Assembly (NCBI GenBank): GCA_021780395.1
Contig: JAJXYU010000022.1
Location: 1-18,345, forward strand
Reading direction: 5' to 3'
Source: Pseudomonadota bacterium
Lineage (GTDB): Bacteria; Pseudomonadota; Gammaproteobacteria; Steroidobacterales; Steroidobacteraceae
DNA length: 18,345 bases
In this document: piece after piece, positions 14,679-18,345 of the stretch
Layout: each line of letters opens with the position of its first letter
Position numbering within the stretch: position 1 is the stretch's first letter
Made by a program: the position numbers and the translations under genes
Notes under the pieces: model-generated
The model's database searches: none
Told to the model about the DNA's origin: nothing
Seen by the model: only the letters and a program-made list of their open reading frames with translations

Positions 14679-17054
14679 TCAGTAGTGCCAACGCACGCCG
14701 AGGATCGGCGTCAAGTTGAGCCATGGAGAACGGCTTTCGACGAGACGGTAGGTGCCGGATGCCGAACGCGTCACCGCGTAGCTTCGGCAGCACGTCACGT
14801 GCGAATCGGCAAGGTCGTAGACGTCGAGGAACGCCTGCAGCACGCCGCGCCCGAGGCGGTGTTGCCAGCCGATGCGCGCGTCCATGGAGAGGAAGTTGCC
14901 GAGCCGGGCGCTGTTGAGCGGTGCGAAGCGCAGCGCAACGCCGCTCGGGGCGGTCCAGGTGGTGCTCGACGCGAGCAACGGCGTATACGGCCAGCCCGTG
15001 TGCCAGACGGCCGACGTCGCGACGCGAATCGGTCCGTGTCGCCACGCGACGTCGACCTTGACCGCATTGGGCTGGTCCCAGGCCCGCGGCACCCAGTCTC
15101 CGGCGATGTAGTCGAGGGCGCGCGACCAGACGTAGGATACGGAGCCGCTGAGCGGGCGCGCACGGTCGGTGGTCAGACTGAGTTCGACCCCGTACATGCG
15201 CGAGCGCGTGGAGAGCACATGGATGCGATCCACCGCGAGCTCCGGCAGGAGCGCAAACGGCGAGAACACGTAGGTCGACTTCGAGTACGGAGTGCCCTCG
15301 TTCTTGTAGTACCCCTCGGCACGCGCAGTCCACCCGTGCGGCAACAGCCGCTCGAAGCTCAAATCCGACTGCGTGATCCGGCGTACGGTCGGCGGTACGA
15401 TCGCGCCCGCGACCACGCGCGGATCGAAGACGTCGGCCTGCGATTCCTGGCCCCAGCCGAGACGCAGCGTCGATGTGCTGGAGAGGCGGTCCCGGAGATT
15501 CGCGCGCACGCTCCATTGCGCATCGGCGCGCACGCCGCTGAATTTGCGCAGATCGCGACGCAGTCCCAGGTCCGCGACCACGCGGCGCGTCGCCCGCCAT
15601 CGCACCGAACCGTACGCGGACCACGTCATCGCGTGCGTCGCGACGTTCTCGTCGGAGATCGAGACGGCATTCGGTTGCAGGTCCGGCGTGAACGGCGCCG
15701 AGAACGCGGCGTAGCCGGACGAGTCGTCGATCAGGTTCGCGACGGTCGCCTCCGTGCCTGCATGCCAGGCCCAGCGCGTCGTCGCCGCGCCGCGCAGTTC
15801 GTCGCGCAGCGTGTACACCGCATGCCAGCTGTGTTCCTGGAGTTGCCCCGAGACGATGTAGGGTTCCGCGACGTTGCCGTCCACGTTCTCGTGCGAATCC
15901 TCCGCTGAGAGCAGCGTGACGTTCTGCAGCCGTGCATCGAACCGATGTTCGAGCCGCAGCCACGCGTAGAACTCGCCGCCGTTCACGGCCTTGTTCTGGG
16001 CATTCTCGGTCGAGAAGTACTTGCGGCGGTCGTCGATCGCGAGCGTCCCCGCGGCGAGCGAGGTCCGCGCATCGAAACGCCACGTCGCATGCACGATCAT
16101 GTCGTTCAGGGTCGGTGCGCCGACCCGGGTCTCGATCCAGCCGACCGGCGCAAACTCGTTCTGCATCCGCAGATCCGCGAATACCGTTCCGTGGCCCGCA
16201 CCGAACACGGTCCCCGCCATCGCGCTCGCTCCCTGCTCGGAAGCCTGGAGATCGACGGTCGTGCGACGGATGCGCCGCGGCGCGATGTCGACGACGCCGC
16301 CGATCTGGTCGCCGAATTCGATCGGTGCGATTCCCGTCCAGGACGTGACGGATTCGACCGCGGCCGGATCGACGGGACTGAACAGGCTCTGCAGCTCCTT
16401 CAGATGATACGGCTGGTTCAGCGTGACGCCGTCGTAGCGGAACAGGATCTCGTCGTCGCGGCTGCCGCGCACATGGGTCCGCGCGGTGTAACCGGCGACC
16501 GCGGTTCCGGGGATGACCTGCAGCGCCCGGACCGCATCGTTGTGGGTCTCGGGGGAGTTCTCGAGCGCGCGCCGGCCGGCGGTCACGCCACCGATCGGAC
16601 TCGATCGATAGCGGCTGGTCTGTACGACGACCTGTTCGAGAGGTTCTTCGGTCATCGGCGGCGGGACCGCGCGCGGGCGCGCGCGCTCGGCGCGGACGAT
16701 CACGTACCCGCCGCCCGACAACGGACGCGCCGCGAGGCCGAGAGGAGCGAGCAGAGAGTGCAGACGTGCCGGCACCGTCGACCCGAGGACCGGACCACGC
16801 ACCCGCAGCCCCGGCGGCACGAGCTGCGAGCTGTAGATGAGGCGCACGCCCGCGCGCTGGAACGTGCTGAGCACCTGGGTCACGAGCGGCGGTTCGCCGG
16901 TCCCGGCATGGGCCTGCGGTGGGCGCCCGAGCGCGAGGCACGCGCTCAGCGTGAGAATCGAGGCGATCGCGACGGGCGGCCGTCGCGGGCGACGCCCGCG
17001 GATGGTCTTAGTTCCCGTGCGTCGCGACGCCGCGCAGCCGGATACGCAATTCAC
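14679..17054 (-). CDS. TonB-dependent receptor with N-terminal STN signalling domain
   Basis: 791-residue outer-membrane receptor of the FecA/FpvA signalling class. An arginine-rich start and hydrophobic VAIASILTLSACLAL form a signal peptide, cleaved near AHA50. The STN domain covers about 55-122 (LSTFQRAGVRLIYSSQLV to GGGYVIV); it should bind the FecR protein when ligand arrives. A TonB-box-like EQVVVQTS lies near 140-147. The plug domain follows (about 160-262: RALQVIPGT, THVRGSRDDEILFRYDGV, IEFGDQIGGVVDI), then a barrel of about 520 residues ending in an aromatic Tyr (GVRWHY). The GTG start at 17052-17054 lies inside fecR (47-bp overlap). An in-frame stop sits just upstream and no other start precedes the signal peptide, so it is the only likely start. 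The ligand is unknown: iron chelates are usual, but other metals or carbohydrates are possible. Confidence 0.92.
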   Translation of the reverse strand: MNCVSGCAASRRTGTKTIRGRRPRRPPVAIASILTLSACLALGRPPQAHAGTGEPPLVTQVLSTFQRAGVRLIYSSQLVPPGLRVRGPVLGSTVPARLHSLLAPLGLAARPLSGGGYVIVRAERARPRAVPPPMTEEPLEQVVVQTSRYRSSPIGGVTAGRRALENSPETHNDAVRALQVIPGTAVAGYTARTHVRGSRDDEILFRYDGVTLNQPYHLKELQSLFSPVDPAAVESVTSWTGIAPIEFGDQIGGVVDIAPRRIRRTTVDLQASEQGASAMAGTVFGAGHGTVFADLRMQNEFAPVGWIETRVGAPTLNDMIVHATWRFDARTSLAAGTLAIDDRRKYFSTENAQNKAVNGGEFYAWLRLEHRFDARLQNVTLLSAEDSHENVDGNVAEPYIVSGQLQEHSWHAVYTLRDELRGAATTRWAWHAGTEATVANLIDDSSGYAAFSAPFTPDLQPNAVSISDENVATHAMTWSAYGSVRWRATRRVVADLGLRRDLRKFSGVRADAQWSVRANLRDRLSSTSTLRLGWGQESQADVFDPRVVAGAIVPPTVRRITQSDLSFERLLPHGWTARAEGYYKNEGTPYSKSTYVFSPFALLPELAVDRIHVLSTRSRMYGVELSLTTDRARPLSGSVSYVWSRALDYIAGDWVPRAWDQPNAVKVDVAWRHGPIRVATSAVWHTGWPYTPLLASSTTWTAPSGVALRFAPLNSARLGNFLSMDARIGWQHRLGRGVLQAFLDVYDLADSHVTCCRSYAVTRSASGTYRLVESRSPWLNLTPILGVRWHY

Positions 17055-18030
17055 CCGGCGAGTTCATATCATATTGCAGGCGCGTCGTCGCCATCACCGC
17101 GACGAGCGCCTCGGTCGGCGTGAGGCCCGCAATGCTGCCCGACAGCCGCGTCTGGTCGATCGCGGCCTGTGTCGCCGGGCCTTGCAACTGGAGCTTTCGT
17201 CCGGTCTCGCGGACGTACCAGGCGAGGAACTCCGACAGCGGACGTCCGTCGATCGGGAAATCCGGCGTCAAAGTGTTCACCCACGCCCAACTGCGGCCGT
17301 ATGGGGCGACCGCCATCCGTTCCATCGCGCCGCCCCGCTCCACCGCGGCCGCCTGTCCACGCTCCAGCGTCTCGTGGCGGCCGCTGCGCTCCCTCACGCT
17401 CACGCGACCGCTGCGCACGCCGACCCACATCGAGGACGAGCGCACCACGACCTGGAACTGCGTGCCCAGGTGACTGACGCGACCGAACGGGGTATCGACC
17501 ACCAAGGGTTCGTGCGCATCGCCTTCGGGACCGCTGTCGACGTAGATTCGCCCGTGGGTGAGCTGGACGTGACCCGGACGATCGAGATCGAGGACCGTGC
17601 CGGGGCCGACCCGCAGATCGAGCGACGCAACCGTCAGCAGGAGGTACCCGCTCGCGCCGGTGCCCACGCTCGTGCCGGCCTGCAGCCGGCTGCCGGCGAC
17701 GATTGGACCGCGGTCGCTCGCGGAAGTCAGGTGCACGGCGCCTCGCGCGGCGACGAGCGTTCCGACCGGCGCCGGCGCCTCGCTCGTCCCGTCGCGAAGA
17801 CCGAGCCATCCCAGGCCGACCGCGGTGGCGACGATGGCGGCCGCCGCAGCCCAGCGGAACGCTCGCCGCGCCCGGCGTCGGCCGGTCGCTTGCAGCCACT
17901 CCTGTTCGACGGCCGCCCGCACCGACTCGCGCACGGCTCCGTCCGGCGCCGGCCGCCGACCAGCGGCTGCGATCAGCCGCGCGATGTCGTCCGGCTCGAC
18001 GCGATCCTTGTCCCCATTCGATCGCATCAC
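17008..18030 (-). CDS. FecR-type transmembrane anti-sigma regulator
   Basis: 340-residue inner-membrane protein that holds or activates the ECF sigma factor encoded just upstream and relays the signal from the TonB receptor. A short cytoplasmic part (1-58) precedes one membrane helix (about 59-77, WAAAAAIVATAVGLGWLGL). The periplasmic FecR domain spans about 88-215, with VAARGAVHLTS, VGTGASGYLLL, LTHGRIYVDSG, VVDTPFGRVSHLGTQFQV and VGVRSGRVSV. The C-terminal part (about 255-333) has LSEFLAWYVRETGRKLQL and LRIRLRG and resembles an STN fold; this is where FecR-type proteins such as PupR meet the receptor. Start: GTG at 18030 gives a GTGA overlap with the sigma gene; the next codon, ATG at 18027, is equally possible. 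The 3' end overlaps the receptor gene. Confidence 0.92.
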   Translation of the reverse strand: MMRSNGDKDRVEPDDIARLIAAAGRRPAPDGAVRESVRAAVEQEWLQATGRRRARRAFRWAAAAAIVATAVGLGWLGLRDGTSEAPAPVGTLVAARGAVHLTSASDRGPIVAGSRLQAGTSVGTGASGYLLLTVASLDLRVGPGTVLDLDRPGHVQLTHGRIYVDSGPEGDAHEPLVVDTPFGRVSHLGTQFQVVVRSSSMWVGVRSGRVSVRERSGRHETLERGQAAAVERGGAMERMAVAPYGRSWAWVNTLTPDFPIDGRPLSEFLAWYVRETGRKLQLQGPATQAAIDQTRLSGSIAGLTPTEALVAVMATTRLQYDMNSPGELRIRLRGVATHGN

Positions 18031-18345
18031 TTTGCGCTCCCCAGATTCGGCAGCAGGGTGTTCCCAATGTCCCGGAAGGCGTTACGGGCACGCGCGAGCA
18101 AGGACTGCACCGTGATCGCGGTGACCCCGAGACGCTCCGCGATTGCATCCACCGACAGATCCTCGAGGTACTTGAGTTCGAGAACCTGCGCGTAGCGGTT
18201 CGGCAGGTAGTCGAGCGCCGCGTGCACCGCGGCGGTCAGATCCTCGCGCTGCCGCTGCGCTTCCGGTTCCGCCGCTGCGTCGGCCGGAATCGACTCCAGG
18301 CTCGCGCGAACCTGCGGATCGTCCTCGAGCTCGACCAGTCGGTGC
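18027..18345 (-). CDS. ECF sigma-70 factor, C-terminal part (region 4), 5'-truncated by window edge
   Basis: The frame is open to the window edge, so the gene starts outside; about 105 residues are seen. They contain an acidic linker (VELEDDPQVRASLESIPADA) and then region 4: AALDYLPNRYAQVLELKYLEDLSVDAIAERLG, with the -35-binding helix-turn-helix AIAERLGVTAITVQSLLARAR. Region 2 is not in the window. An internal GTG at 18227 is not the true start, because region 4 alone would not make a working sigma factor. It overlaps fecR by 4 bp and forms a FecI-FecR-FecA style cassette with it and the receptor. It probably directs transcription of the receptor gene and perhaps of its own operon. Confidence 0.9.
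   Translation of the reverse strand, partial: HRLVELEDDPQVRASLESIPADAAAEPEAQRQREDLTAAVHAALDYLPNRYAQVLELKYLEDLSVDAIAERLGVTAITVQSLLARARNAFRDIGNTLLPNLGSAK

Noticed and set aside
1..18345. CRISPR arrays, tRNA or rRNA genes, insertion-sequence ends, attachment sites
   Set aside because: No regular direct repeats, cloverleaf-like segments, transposase or integrase frames or paired terminal repeats were seen by eye; a computed repeat and covariance-model scan would be needed to exclude small ones.

Overview
The window is strongly G+C-rich, densely coding DNA with almost no spacer. It looks like the chromosome of a Gram-negative bacterium, most likely a member of the Pseudomonadota (gamma- or related class). 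The grounds are a HutG-type N-formylglutamate amidohydrolase, a periplasmic quinoprotein dehydrogenase with a c-type cytochrome, a proton-symporter MFS permease of the MHS type, an outer-membrane barrel protein, and an ECF sigma / FecR / TonB-receptor cascade. The taxonomic statement is inference. I see no rRNA, tRNA, CRISPR array, insertion sequence or phage gene.

Left part, plus strand (1-5466): the 3' part of hutG, then a short alpha/beta-hydrolase of the hydroxynitrile-lyase/methylesterase type. Next comes a tight three-gene set: a PQQ-dependent alcohol dehydrogenase, a small secreted mono-heme cytochrome c, and a 554-residue MHS-family permease with a large periplasmic insertion. The dehydrogenase carries the extra aspartate two residues after the catalytic Asp (W-D-Y-D) that marks lanthanide-dependent enzymes. 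The set probably oxidises an alcohol in the periplasm, passes electrons to the cytochrome, and takes up the product or a related organic acid.

Middle part, minus strand (14482 down to 5516): an unusually compact operon. In transcription order it holds a COG4671-type (MurG-like) glycosyltransferase, two GT4 glycosyltransferases, a fused MsbA-like ABC exporter, an outer-membrane barrel-like protein, a histidine phosphatase, UDP-glucose 6-dehydrogenase, and (85 bp further) a small conserved protein of unknown function. Five of the six junctions between the first seven genes are 4-bp stop/start overlaps (four ATGA, one GTGA), so the proteins are probably made in fixed proportion. Together they look like a pathway that makes UDP-glucuronate, builds a short glycan or glycolipid and exports it. 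No Wzx/Wzy, initiating phosphosugar transferase, or LPS-type Wzm/Wzt pair is present. This is the best candidate here for an incompletely described system.

Right part, minus strand (18345 down to 14679): the 3' end of an ECF sigma-70 factor, an overlapping FecR-type anti-sigma regulator, and a TonB-dependent receptor with an N-terminal STN signalling domain. This is a complete cell-surface signalling cascade of the FecI-FecR-FecA kind. The receptor starts with GTG inside fecR (47-bp overlap). About 200 bp separate the receptor from the glycan operon; this spacer has a GC-rich hairpin but no promoter I can defend. No gene-free stretch exceeds 300 bases.
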